Positions 1 to 8,939 of a stretch of 23,523 nt of DNA are shown piece after piece. Position 1 is the stretch's first letter. Each line of letters begins with the position of its first letter. The DNA comes from Chromera velia (Eukaryota; Sar; Chromeraceae): NCBI GenBank assembly GCA_018398765.1, contig JAHBMJ010001999.1, positions 1 to 23,523 on the forward strand, read 5' to 3'. Position numbers and translations under genes: made by a program. The notes beneath the pieces are model-generated. The model was not told where the DNA came from, did not search any database, and saw only the letters and a program-made list of their open reading frames with translations.

Positions 1-278
1 TTTCTTTTTTTGTTTTTTGTTTTTTGAATTTTTTTGTCTTGTCTTCTTTTCTTCTCTTTCTTGTCTTGAGTGGAAGCAGCAGAGGAGTAGCGTGTGAAAC
101 CAGTGATCACGTGAAAGTCTGTCGGGAGGTGGAGAGGCAAGGGGCGCTTAACTCTCACCTTTCGGGCCCCCTGCCCACGCTGTTTGATTGTTGGTGCTGT
201 TCTTTTGTCTTTGTTCTTTCTTTCTTTTTGTCTGTGGTGTTCATGAAGAAAAAGAGGGAGAAGAAGAAGAAACATATA

Positions 279-279
<1 letters not shown>

Positions 280-310
<31 letters not shown>
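280..310. repeat. (GTCT)n microsatellite
   Basis: About seven perfect GTCT tetramers followed by imperfect ones. The run opens a long stretch of low-complexity, pyrimidine- or GT-rich plus-strand sequence. Open frames through it encode only Ser/Leu/Cys/Val strings and are not genes. Confidence 0.9.
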
Positions 311-389
311 TTCAGTCTTCGTTCCTCACTCTTTTTCTGCATTTATTGGTTTTGGTGGATCCGCAGCTGTACTCTCAAAGGGCGCCGGT

Positions 390-392
<3 letters not shown>

Positions 393-421
<29 letters not shown>

Positions 422-497
422 CGTGTGTGTGTGTACGTGTGTCTGTGTGTGTGTGCGTCTGTTTGTATGTGTGTCTGTGTGTATGTGTGTGTGTGCG

Positions 498-539
<42 letters not shown>

Positions 540-582
540 TGTGTGTGTACGTGTGTGTGCGTCTGTTTGTATGTGTGAATGC

Positions 583-625
<43 letters not shown>

Positions 626-701
626 TGCGTGCGTGCGTCTGTGTGTATGTGTGAATGCGTGTATGTGTGTATGCGTATATGTGTGTATGTGCATGCGTGT
701 G

Positions 702-738
<37 letters not shown>

Positions 739-740
739 CG
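393..740. repeat. Composite (CT)n / (GT)n microsatellite block
   Basis: Alternating blocks of (CT)n and (GT)n with interspersed GTAT and GCGT variants. The block ends in GTGCGTGCAG, a plausible 3' splice acceptor just before a protein-like open stretch at 752. It probably lies in an intron or flank of a plus-strand gene. Confidence 0.9.
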
Positions 741-751
741 TGTGCGTGCAG

Positions 752-3700
752 CGAAGAGGGAGATGTGATGGCGGTGTTGACCCAGTCAGGTACCTTGGCG
801 CTCCAGTTGGTGTCTGGTGCAGAGAAGATGGAGGACCCTCTGTTGGCCTCTGAGGCAAGGGAGATGGCCTCAGTGAGGGGCGAGAGGAGACGGCTGATTT
901 CAGAGGGGAGAGGGCCGTTCGGGGCCGCCCAGAAACTTTGGGACCTTCCCAGAAGAGGGGCTGTATCCGCCTGTGAGAAACGAGTGGCACCTGCAGGAGT
1001 CAAGGGGGGACGAGAAGACAACGGAGATGAAGGAAGCGATAGCGCAGAAGTGTCGGATGGGTGTGAGGCCTCCTCGGCCTTTGGAGAGGCTGACGAAAGG
1101 TTCACTGACGGTGTCTGTCAAGAGAAGAATTGGCCGCTTGGAGAGGAGGAACGAGATATTTGCTCAGTATCGTCCTCAGAGAGCAAGGGGGGGAACCCAA
1201 AGACTGGGACAGAAAAGAGAGGAGACTTCAGAGAGACAGAAACAGAAGCACGTGACGGAAATGAGAAAGAGAAAGAACAATCATTTGATCGAAAATTGGA
1301 GGAGGATGCAGACAGAAACGGTGACAGTCACCTAAGGTGGACACGAGAATATCTTCTTCGATTGGATGGTCTTCCTGGTCGGTCGGTCGGTTACTCTTTC
1401 TTTTCTTTTCTTTTCTTTGGTTTCGCTCGATTAATCTCCGTCTCTGTCAGTCATTTCAATCTTCGATTCTCTGCACGTCACTTCTTTCATCCTCTCTTTC
1501 TCTACCTCTGGCTGTCTCCCTCTCCCTCGCCTTCTTTGTTTCTCCTTCTGCTTCCTTCTCCTGCCTACCTCGCGTCGCTCTCTTCTTTCTTTCTGTGGTC
1601 AATGCATGAGACCGGAGGCTTCGCTGAGGCACTGTGCGCGGCTCAGATGGTTGCAAGTCCCTGCTTCGATCTGTGCCGCACGATTGCTTCCGCTCGCACC
1701 TTCATCTGCTTGCATGTCCACGAAATAAGCACGCGCGATTCATAACGTATATGCATGCATGCATGCATGGACATGGGCGTGTGCATGAGAGTCCTGCATG
1801 TGCTCTTATTCATCTGATTTCCTCCACTCCATGATTTTTTTTTTCCCTTTTCTTTTCTTTTCTTTTGCATCTATATCACGAGCATGTGTGTCTGCATAGG
1901 CGTGTGCGTGTATGCATGCAGATTACCTGAGGAACCGGAGGGTGATCGGTGTTCGCGTTGTCCATTCTCGTCAACTCGTGTCGGCCCTTCTTGACCGCTT
2001 TCCCCTCCAGAGGCCACCCCGGAATCCTCCCTCCTCAGCGCAGCTCCATCTGAAAGCTTATATAGAGAACAAACGAGAGAGAGAGATTGAAAGGCAAAGG
2101 AGGCAAAGTCCTTCCATATGGGGGGCAGAAGAGAGAGACAGAAGAGGCCAGTCAGCGGAAATTGAACCTGAAGAAAAGAAACATGGAGGGGAAGGAGACA
2201 GAAACACCTCCTCCTCAGAGAGACGGAATGAAAGCAAAAAGAAAGAATTGCCGAACCGGAAGCGCCCACGCAGAAACGCCCCGTACAAATGCCCCTTCCA
2301 CGACCGATGGGACACGGAGGAAAACAGACGTCGACTGGATGCGTGCTCCTGGTACGAAGTTCTTTGTGTATCCATCCGTTTCTGTGCGTTTTGCCTGTTG
2401 GATATGCAAGGCGCCCACAGTGTTGACATGCAGATTACGGTATCCAGATACTTGAGCTATTTGCAGAGCAACAGCCTCGAAATGATGGATCAGCAGTCCC
2501 CATCTAGTGTCTCTCTGAGAATGCGCCGACAGTCAGGCCATCCCGAGACCCTTCTTCGATCTCAATCTGCATATGATGTTCTGGCCTTGTTCAAACTTTC
2601 CCTGAACATCCGTGAATACGACATTTTGCATGAGGCGCGTTTGCAGGTACGTGGATGATGCTGGGGAGGCATTCGGTCAAAGGGATGTAGAGGGCCACAC
2701 GGACAGGGGGAGATCTGGAAAGTGCAAAGTTGCGAGCGCAGATGCCGCTCTTGCTGCAGAGCGTCGCATTGCCAGGCAGAGGCTGGGCTCTCTATTGGGA
2801 GACGGGGAGGGGGGGACTTTGACGGGAACTCGGCGGGTCGGACTCTGGGAGCGGTTGCTCTGGTGGTCTGGGGGGAATGGAGAGGAGGTTGAAGGAGAGG
2901 AAATGGACTGTTACTACCCCTCCATGGGGATCGCGTCGGAGGGACTGGAGGGCAGAGTGAGGGCATCTCAGACGGTCCTTCTTTTGGTCTTCGAGGGGGG
3001 AGGGACGGCCTTGGTCAAGGTAGGCGGTCGAACGGAGGGAGACGGGGGTTGAGTGACTCGTCGTTTTTGTTTCTTGTTTAGTGTCGGATTTCCCCGTCTG
3101 CCCGACAGTTCTGTCCGACAAATTGCAGGGGGTTGTGTCGATATGATCAGATTCCTCTCTTCTGTCGTCCCAGTCCCTTTGTGAGTGGACACATGTTTAC
3201 GTGCGTGCTGTCGGCTGCGTCACGGCAAGTTGGAGGGAGAAGGTGCATGCCCGTTTGGACTGACGTGTGTGTCTCTGTGTGCCTGCCTGCCTACCTACCT
3301 GCCTGCAGCCCAACGCTGATTTCGACCTTGTGAGGCTTTCCGGTACCTGGAGTCTAGATTGGATTCTCGTCCTAGTCCAGGTACGTGCATGGGGGTGAGG
3401 GGATGGTGAATTCATTCATTTGTTTGTTGCATGTTTCTCTCACACATACTGCGGAGGGTTACATGGTTCCTTTAAAAGAAAAAAAATATTGTACTTCGTA
3501 TGCATGTTGTTTTTCTTAGTTTTGAATTGACAAGTCTTGTCAACCAACTAATCTCTCTCGGACAGACAAGTGTCTGACTGATCCATTGCTGAATCCAAAA
3601 AGCCTCAACATGATCTCGAGACGCCGCAAAAAGATGTATCAAACCATGGGTAAGCTTCTTTCCAGAACAATTTGGGAAGCGTGAGAAAGTGACCTCGTTG

Positions 3701-3809
3701 AGAAAACATTTCGTCTGCACAAGTTCTCCTCACCCAATCTTTGTGTTTGATTTCAAGAACGTGAACGGGAAGTGCCGCGAAGTCGGTTGTCAAAACTGTG
3801 TGTGTCTGT

Positions 3810-3894
<85 letters not shown>

Positions 3895-3983
3895 TCTGTG
3901 TGTGTGTGCGTGTGTGTGTGTGTGTGTGTGTCTGTATGTGTCTGTATGTGTCTGTGTGTGTCTGTGTGTGAGTCTGTGTGTGA

Positions 3984-4020
<37 letters not shown>

Positions 4021-4076
4021 TCTGTGTGAGTCTGTGTGAGTCTGTGTGTGTCTGTGTGTGTGCGTGTGTGTGTGCG

Positions 4077-4111
<35 letters not shown>

Positions 4112-4204
4112 CTTGTCCTGGGAATTGACCCAGTCGAGGAAGCTTCTATGGCCGACAGAAGATTTCTGTGCAAGCGCGTCGGGAGAGCAAACAAACTGCT
4201 TTGA
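752..4204 (+). CDS. Candidate spliced gene of unknown function (tentative exons)
   Basis: I do not recognise this protein; the model rests on splice signals, phase and composition. Proposed exons are 752-872 (enters in phase, ends ATGGCCTCA before gtgagg), 2434-2646 (ends CAG before gtacgtg), 3335-3380 (ends CCAG before gtacgtg), 3566-3649 (ends ACCATGG before gtaagc), 3758-3796 (ends at the (GT)n block) and a terminal exon 4159-4204 with TGA. Phases agree at every join proposed. The product is helical and charged in its middle (for example DILHEARLQ continuing into [13 protein letters not shown]) and ends in a basic tail. Other acceptors and short exons are possible: 2780-3019 and 3082-3180 are open with a good donor (gtgagtgg after 3180), and 3309 is a strong acceptor. 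No start codon or first exon was found. Introns carry GT/CT repeats on the sense strand. The last exons (3566-3649, 3758-3796) are the most convincing. Confidence 0.35.
873..2433. other. Low-complexity stretch, probable intron of the candidate gene
   Basis: The frame open at 752 continues without a stop to about 1745, but becomes Glu/Arg/Lys-rich and then polypyrimidine-encoded, so its coding status past 872 is doubtful. 1380-1600 is CT-rich, 1750-1770 is a (GCAT)n palindromic run, and 2070-2240 is purine-rich. A short charged open stretch near 2260-2350 could be another exon, but I cannot place its borders. Confidence 0.4.
3797..4113. repeat. (GT)n block with (GA)n and GTCT variants
   Basis: About 315 bp of (GT)n, broken by a (GA)n run at 3873-3893 and by GTCTGTGTGA variants. 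In the plus-strand gene model it is an intron whose donor merges with the repeat start. Confidence 0.92.
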
Positions 4205-4940
4205 ACTTTCCGGGCATGGATGGGTATTCAGTACCTCTCTGCTTCTCCCTGATATTGTATGTGCGTGAATGTATGCAGGTGCTATTGTTTTTTTATGTGA
4301 TCGTCGCTGGAGAAGACTTGTTGTTTGGTCGACCCGTGCCTGCGGGTGTGTTCTTCCTCTCTTCCGTGCTTTCCCTCATGTTCATGATTATTGTTCGAAT
4401 TTTTGGGTCAATTTAACCCATGCACTGATTGAAGTATTATGGAAAATATATTTAAAAGTCACTAAAGGTTAAATTCTTTGGGATTGGAACCTAGATTGGA
4501 ACTAGGATTGGAACGGATTTCGTGGCTAGAATTTTAGCTAAAATTTTAGTAGAAACAATACATATGAAAGTATTTAAAGTACATCTTTCATAATAGAACA
4601 TTAATACTGGAACCTAAATTGGAAGTCACAAGTTGAACTTATAGTAATAGTAATTTGACTGGTGCCCTTATATATTTAAGGGGGCTCTAGGGGGGGCTAT
4701 CCCTTTAGTATGAGTTTTTAGCAAATTAATAGCAATGTTGTCTTAATTAAGCTGGCCCTTAGCTGGGTTTTAAGTACTTTTAGAACAAGTGATAAATTTA
4801 TAGATCGTAGTATAGATCAAGAGTTATAATTGATTGATTGATTACTAGATTAATTACTAGGGGTAATTTTCAAAAAAAAAAAAAGTCTTTTTTTTTTTTT
4901 CTGTTGTCAAACTAAAAAATATGTTGTTTTAGTGTGAAGT

Positions 4941-4979
4941 AATAAGTGATAAGTGATTAGTGGTGCCCTAGAGCACTGT
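4941..4979. repeat. Dispersed CCTAGAGCAC motif, copy 1
   Basis: It contains TAGTGGTGCCCTAGAGCACT, with a small GTGC/GCAC hairpin. Two further copies lie at 15357-15415 and 15658-15714, so this is a short dispersed repeat or the end of a larger family. Confidence 0.7.
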
Positions 4980-5040
4980 GTTAATATGTTACACGAATCA
5001 AAAAGTGGTATTTAAGTGTTGTTATACTATTGTTTCTTTG

Positions 5041-5042
5041 TT

Positions 5043-5074
<32 letters not shown>
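5041..5074. repeat. (GAT)n microsatellite
   Basis: About eleven GAT units, followed by GTATGAGGTTAAAGCC. A related (GAT)n-GAGGGTTAAA arrangement recurs at 5248 and 8201. Confidence 0.9.
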
Positions 5075-5075
<1 letters not shown>

Positions 5076-5247
5076 TATGAGGTTAAAGCCGGTGAGCCAT
5101 ATAGGCTCTGGCTAACCTAGTATTTCCTGTAATCTCCTGCATAGATTCGATCCCTCGACCTGGGGTATTTATATGGATCAAAGCCTAGCTAGGGCGGAAA
5201 TGGAAATTATAATGATAAATGAATGTTATACAAGTGTCTAGACAACT

Positions 5248-5311
5248 GATGATGATGATGATGATTGAGGGTTAAATCCTAGATCTAGCGATACCCTAGG
5301 CGACGCCAGAT
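5248..5311. repeat. Dispersed (GAT)n-linked unit, copy 1
   Basis: Six GAT units run into TTGAGGG, then GTTAAATCCTAGATCTAG, and end GACGCCAGAT. The same unit lies at 8201-8249, where it lacks an internal 12-bp stretch and interrupts one arm of an inverted-repeat element. Confidence 0.8.
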
Positions 5312-5600
5312 CCTAAGCCACTAACAAGGCTTTGAGAACAATCGTTGCTTTTGAGTTGCAAGGTGTTGCATATGGTTGTTATGTCTTGATGGAGGTCATC
5401 ATTGAAAAGCAAAAAAAAAATAATAAATTTGCCCTGGAGACCTTTTTTTTTTTTTTTTTTTTGAAAATTATACCCCTAGATTAATTAATATTCTACACTA
5501 TATATGAATGAATGAAGCTAGGAATGAAGATAATAATGCAGGGGGGGCATCTTTTTGGTATAAGTTCTTACTAACTTCTTAGTAGCGTTATATAGCATTG

Positions 5601-5614
5601 CCTTAAATCATTGC
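5601..5614 (+). repeat. Target-site duplication, left copy
   Basis: CCTTAAATCATTGC here is repeated exactly at 6303-6316. The pair brackets the truncated retroelement, as expected for target-primed reverse transcription. Confidence 0.85.
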
Positions 5615-6302
5615 AGTCTAGTAGTGGAAGCATACCCCGCGGGAGTGGTCCACGCAAAGGAGCCGATCATTAGGGAGGAAGGGGAGGTACAGGGATGTCC
5701 GGCGCTAAGGGGGGACTTCCAAGTCCGGGGGGCCTATGCTCCACAAAAGCTGGCAATTTTCGATACCAGGGTGATAAACCCATACGCCGCCTCGAGGGAG
5801 AAGGTGACCTAAACTCAAGCCCTCAAAGCAGCAGCAGAAGAAAAGAAGAGGAAACATGGGCAGGCAAGCGCGGACAGAGGGTGCGACTTCACTCCACTCG
5901 TGAGTGCGGTCGACAGGACGATGGAGGGGGAGGCAAAGATGTTCTTGAAGAGGGTGGCAGAGCGATTGAGTAAGAAATGGGGGCAACATGTGAGCAAGAC
6001 ATGCGGCCGGATCCGAGTCCGACTGCAGATTGCCCACCTGAAAGCGGCAAGGGCGTGCATTCGGGGGACCAGAGGAGTGCAGGGGGAGGGCTAGGAGGAA
6101 GGAGGAGTAGGCAGTGCACTGGTCATAACTGAGGGGTAGGAAGTATTTAGTAAATGCCGAAGAAGGCATTCAGATAGAGGAGCGTCAAGTATGAGGTCGC
6201 ATGAGAGAGAGAGCTAGTAGCGAGAGCAGTAACCAGGACAGAAGGAAGAGATGAAAGACGTATAGGCCAAACGCTAGGAATAAACTTTAAGTCAATGCCC
6301 CC
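5615..6302 (+). pseudogene. 5'-truncated LINE-type retroelement, reverse-transcriptase ORF C-terminal end
   Basis: One frame runs from the left target-site duplication to a TAG at 6092-6094, with a single in-frame TAA at 5810-5812. It encodes the tail seen downstream of the polymerase core in many non-LTR-type reverse transcriptase ORFs: RGDFQVRG, then [19 protein letters not shown], a lysine-rich linker, [17 protein letters not shown], and the closing [20 protein letters not shown]. The polymerase core is absent. The frame is open right up to the left junction, so the copy was truncated at insertion and acquired the stop later. About 200 bp of 3' UTR follows and ends in a run of C rather than poly(A). 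It is not functional. Confidence 0.85.
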
Positions 6303-6316
6303 CCTTAAATCATTGC
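6303..6316 (+). repeat. Target-site duplication, right copy
   Basis: An exact 14-bp match to 5601-5614, directly after the C-run that ends the retroelement. Confidence 0.85.
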
Positions 6317-6366
6317 TACTTTCAAAAGTTTTAGATGTTCAACACTCTGACACCGATAGTCATAAA

Positions 6367-6785
6367 TACCCTGCAAGGACCTGGAAATTTAGACAGGAAT
6401 TTAGAGGAATTTAGACAGGGATTTAGAGGAATTTAGACAGGAATTTAGAGGAATTTAGAGGAATTTAGCTAGGAATAGACATGCACAGCTAGGAATTAAT
6501 TTAACTAGGAATTTAGAGAAATTTAACAAATTTTGGAGGTCGATTTCTCATAACTATAACCAGTTAGGACTTGATATTAACAGTGCTTATAGACTTATAT
6601 TTGAGCTATAAACACCGTTCATATCAAATTTTAACTCATTATAGTTCATGAGAAATCGTCCTCCAAAGTTTAGGAATTTAGAGCTCTAAATTCCTTCAAA
6701 AGTTTAGATTTCTGTCTAAATTCTTCTGAATTCCTGTCTAAATTCCTCCAAATTCCTGTCTAAATTCCTAGGTCCTTGCAGGGTA
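6367..6785. mobile_element. Palindromic MITE-like element with 16-bp perfect terminal inverted repeats
   Basis: It starts TACCCTGCAAGGACCT (6367-6382) and ends AGGTCCTTGCAGGGTA (6770-6785), exact reverse complements. The whole 419 bp is an imperfect hairpin centred near 6598. The arms carry tandem GGAATTTAGACAGGAATTTA-type units, and the inner parts share GATTTCTCAT / ATGAGAAATC. It has no coding capacity. I found no clear target-site duplication. Confidence 0.8.
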
Positions 6786-6833
6786 AGAATGAAACGTCAG
6801 TCGATCTGGAACAACAATGATAGTGATAGTATG

Positions 6834-8455
6834 TACCCTATCGTATTTGGGAGTAATTGGGACAATTGGAATGCCTAATTGGGAATTTGGAATCTCAAAT
6901 TCCCAATTCGGAACAATTTGGAAACATTTTTTTTCTATGTGAAAAAAATTGTGAAAAACTTAGTATATAAAGCTCTATTTTTGTATATAAATATTTTAAA
7001 ACTCAAAGATTTCAAATCTAAATATCAATTAGCTTTACATATAAACATTAAACATTCAAAAAATACAATTGGAAATCACATACGTTTTGAATTGGAAAAT
7101 GAATTGGATTCTAGGCGACGCACAGTGGTAAAAAAAAAAAAAAATAGACCTTTCCAGATTTTTTTTTTTCTTTTTTTCTACGAAGGATTTCCTAGAGCAC
7201 CTCTAGGAACACCTAGAGAAGCACCTTTTAGAAGTACTTTTAAACTAACTTCCTCACGAACTTATTACTCAACTCAAAGTTTTAAATATCTTTCAACCCT
7301 AGTTTCAACCCTAGTTCTAGTCCTAGTTGTTATTGTACGTTTGTCTCTATTAGTGTCTTCACCATTCCATCATCGACTTTGTTCAACACAGACCAACCAA
7401 TCTTTTTTCCCTTGTTCAACTGCACTGTCACCAGACTTTTCTCTCTTCTCTTTGCTGTGTTTGTTAAAAAAACTAACCATGTCTTCTTGTTTTCCATTCA
7501 CATTGACTTGCATCCGCCCTTTCTTTCTCGTAAATTCTGCAGCCACTTCTGACTCAGCCTGCCACTTCTGACTGGCGGGCGAAGGGAAAAGGGGGCTCTC
7601 TTTTGTCCTATGTAAAGAGTGACAAGAAGGATGGATGCATGGATGCAGACAGAAGAGCAGACAGAGGAGAAGTTCTTTGACTGGCTCTTTGACAATATCT
7701 AAGACAATATATATTTCGAAGCTCTAGTCGAAACTAGTTTTGGTTAATTCTTTTAAGCGTTTACCAAGCTAAAAGTGAAACTGGGATCCTAGATATGATT
7801 CAAACTCTAGTTGAAGCTAGTCATTTAACCTTTATTTTTTTTTATATATACAATAAAATTTTAAATAAAAAAAAAAAAGAATAGACGTTTTCAATTTTTT
7901 TTTTTTTTTTTACCACTATGCGTCGATTAGATTGGATTCCAATTGGAAAACCAATTTCCAATTGTTTTTTTCTTCTTTAATTTATTATATAAAATAAAAC
8001 AATGTTTACACAAAGGTTTAATACTATTTGATTGGTCTCTGGGCACTACAAGAAGTCCGTAAACAAAGTTTTTAACATAAAAAAAATAGGTTTCCAATTG
8101 GTTCCAATTGGAAAATTTCTAATCTTCAAAACGTATATGATTTCCAATTGGAAATCCAAATTTCCAATTATATTTTTTTAATGTTTAATATATTTATGTT
8201 GATGATGATGATGATTGAGGGTTAAATCCTAGATCTAGTGACGCCAGATATGTGAAGCTAATTGATGTTCAGATTTGAAATCTTTGAGTTTTAAAATGTT
8301 TATGCATAAAAATACAGCTTTGTACACTAAGTTTTTCACATAGAAAAAAATGTTTGATATTATGTTTCCAAATTGCTCCGAATTGGGAATTTGGGATTCC
8401 AAATTCCTAATTAGGCATTCCAATTGTCCCAATTACTCCCAAATGCAATAGGGTA
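6834..8455. mobile_element. Large inverted-repeat (foldback) element or pair of facing copies
   Basis: The left arm runs inward from TACCCTATCGTATTTGGGAG at 6834 to about 7165. The right arm (about 7865-8455) is its reverse complement with indels, and its outer end reads GGGTA at 8451-8455. Shared blocks include GTAATTGGGACAATTGGAAT, AAACTCAAAGATTTCAAATC, TACGTTTTGAA, and the inner CGACGCA-AGTGGT followed by an A-run. The centre (about 7250-7860) is less AT-rich, lacks a convincing ORF, and carries a tandem GCCACTTCTGACT (7545-7573). The TACCCT/AGGGTA termini match the smaller element 48 bp to the left. It could be one foldback transposon that captured host DNA, or two facing copies. Confidence 0.7.
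8201..8249. repeat. Dispersed (GAT)n-linked unit, copy 2 (nested)
   Basis: It shares GTTAAATCCTAGATCTAG and GACGCCAGAT with 5248-5311. It sits inside the right arm of the 6834-8455 element and has no counterpart in the left arm (expected near 7035), so it arrived after the arms formed. Confidence 0.75.
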
Positions 8456-8939
8456 ATCGCTAGTATGATAGTGATTTAATGCCTGATTTAATGCACGTAA
8501 ATTCACTTAAATTTATCTAAATTCACTTAAATTCATTTATAAATTTAATGTTTTTTGTAGGGAGGATTTAATTCTAGATCTAATTGGTGCCAACAATTAA
8601 TTGGGGTAAAGAATAATTACAATTTGTACTCAATTGTTACTAATTTAATGATACAGTTGATATTAGTGCAACATTTGATGTAACAGTGTATAGTAATGGT
8701 GACACCGCGCGTACAACAACTTCCCTAGCAACTTCCTCGATCCCCCCCACCCCTCCCGGCCCTGTGGAAACAAGTCATTTCAAGCGATTATTCCAAAATC
8801 TTTATCTGCGCGGCCCGCCGGCCCCCTACACAACTCTCATAATTTTCAGGACGGCTTTTGTTTTAATTGGCACCCTCTCCTTAAGCGGAACTCAGGAGGC
8901 ATACTCTGTATGTGAATCACTGATTTCTCACCACCAGAA
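8456..8939. other. AT-rich flank and 3' region of the YibB-like gene
   Basis: 8490-8560 has repeated AAATTCACTTAAATTTAT-like units. From 8690 composition becomes mixed. No gene or clear polyadenylation signal was identified. The YibB-like gene ends at 8940, reading toward this stretch. Confidence 0.5.

Larger units (their letters stand above)
4850..5490. repeat. Inverted repeat with poly(A)/poly(T) arms
   Basis: The left arm (about 4850-4885) reads TTAATTACTAGGGGTAATTT then TC and an A-run. The right arm (about 5442-5490) is its imperfect reverse complement: a T-run, then GAAAATTATACCCCTAGATT and AATTAAT. The interior holds GAT repeats and a dispersed motif. It is probably a degraded non-autonomous element or a pair of facing copies. 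Confidence 0.6.
4430..8690. other. AT-rich, mobile-element-rich island
   Basis: Base composition changes sharply to AT-rich near 4430 and returns to mixed composition near 8690. The island contains nested inverted repeats, GAT microsatellites, a LINE remnant (itself GC-richer) and dispersed short motifs. I see no intact host gene in it. Confidence 0.8.

Noticed and set aside
24-853. Long plus-strand open frames of Ser, Leu, Cys and Val
   Set aside because: They are translations of (CT)n, (GT)n and (GTCT)n runs, open in several frames at once, with no domain or normal composition.
326-1105. Minus-strand open frame of 259 codons rich in His-Thr and Arg-Glu
   Set aside because: It is the antisense translation of the same microsatellites; the non-repeat part shows no family signature.
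2780-3180. Further exons 2780-3019 and 3082-3180 of the plus-strand candidate gene
   Set aside because: Donors are good, but all three frames of 3082-3180 are largely open and no phase choice is favoured, so they were left as alternatives.
5098-5165. tRNA-like or SINE-like segment with a box-B resemblance (GATTCGATCCC)
   Set aside because: The box A candidate is poor, the box spacing is short and no tRNA stems form, so a tRNA-derived SINE is not supported.
6879-7571. Plus-strand open frame of 230 codons
   Set aside because: It crosses an inverted-repeat arm and A/T homopolymers, is Lys/Phe/Asn-rich and has no recognisable domain.
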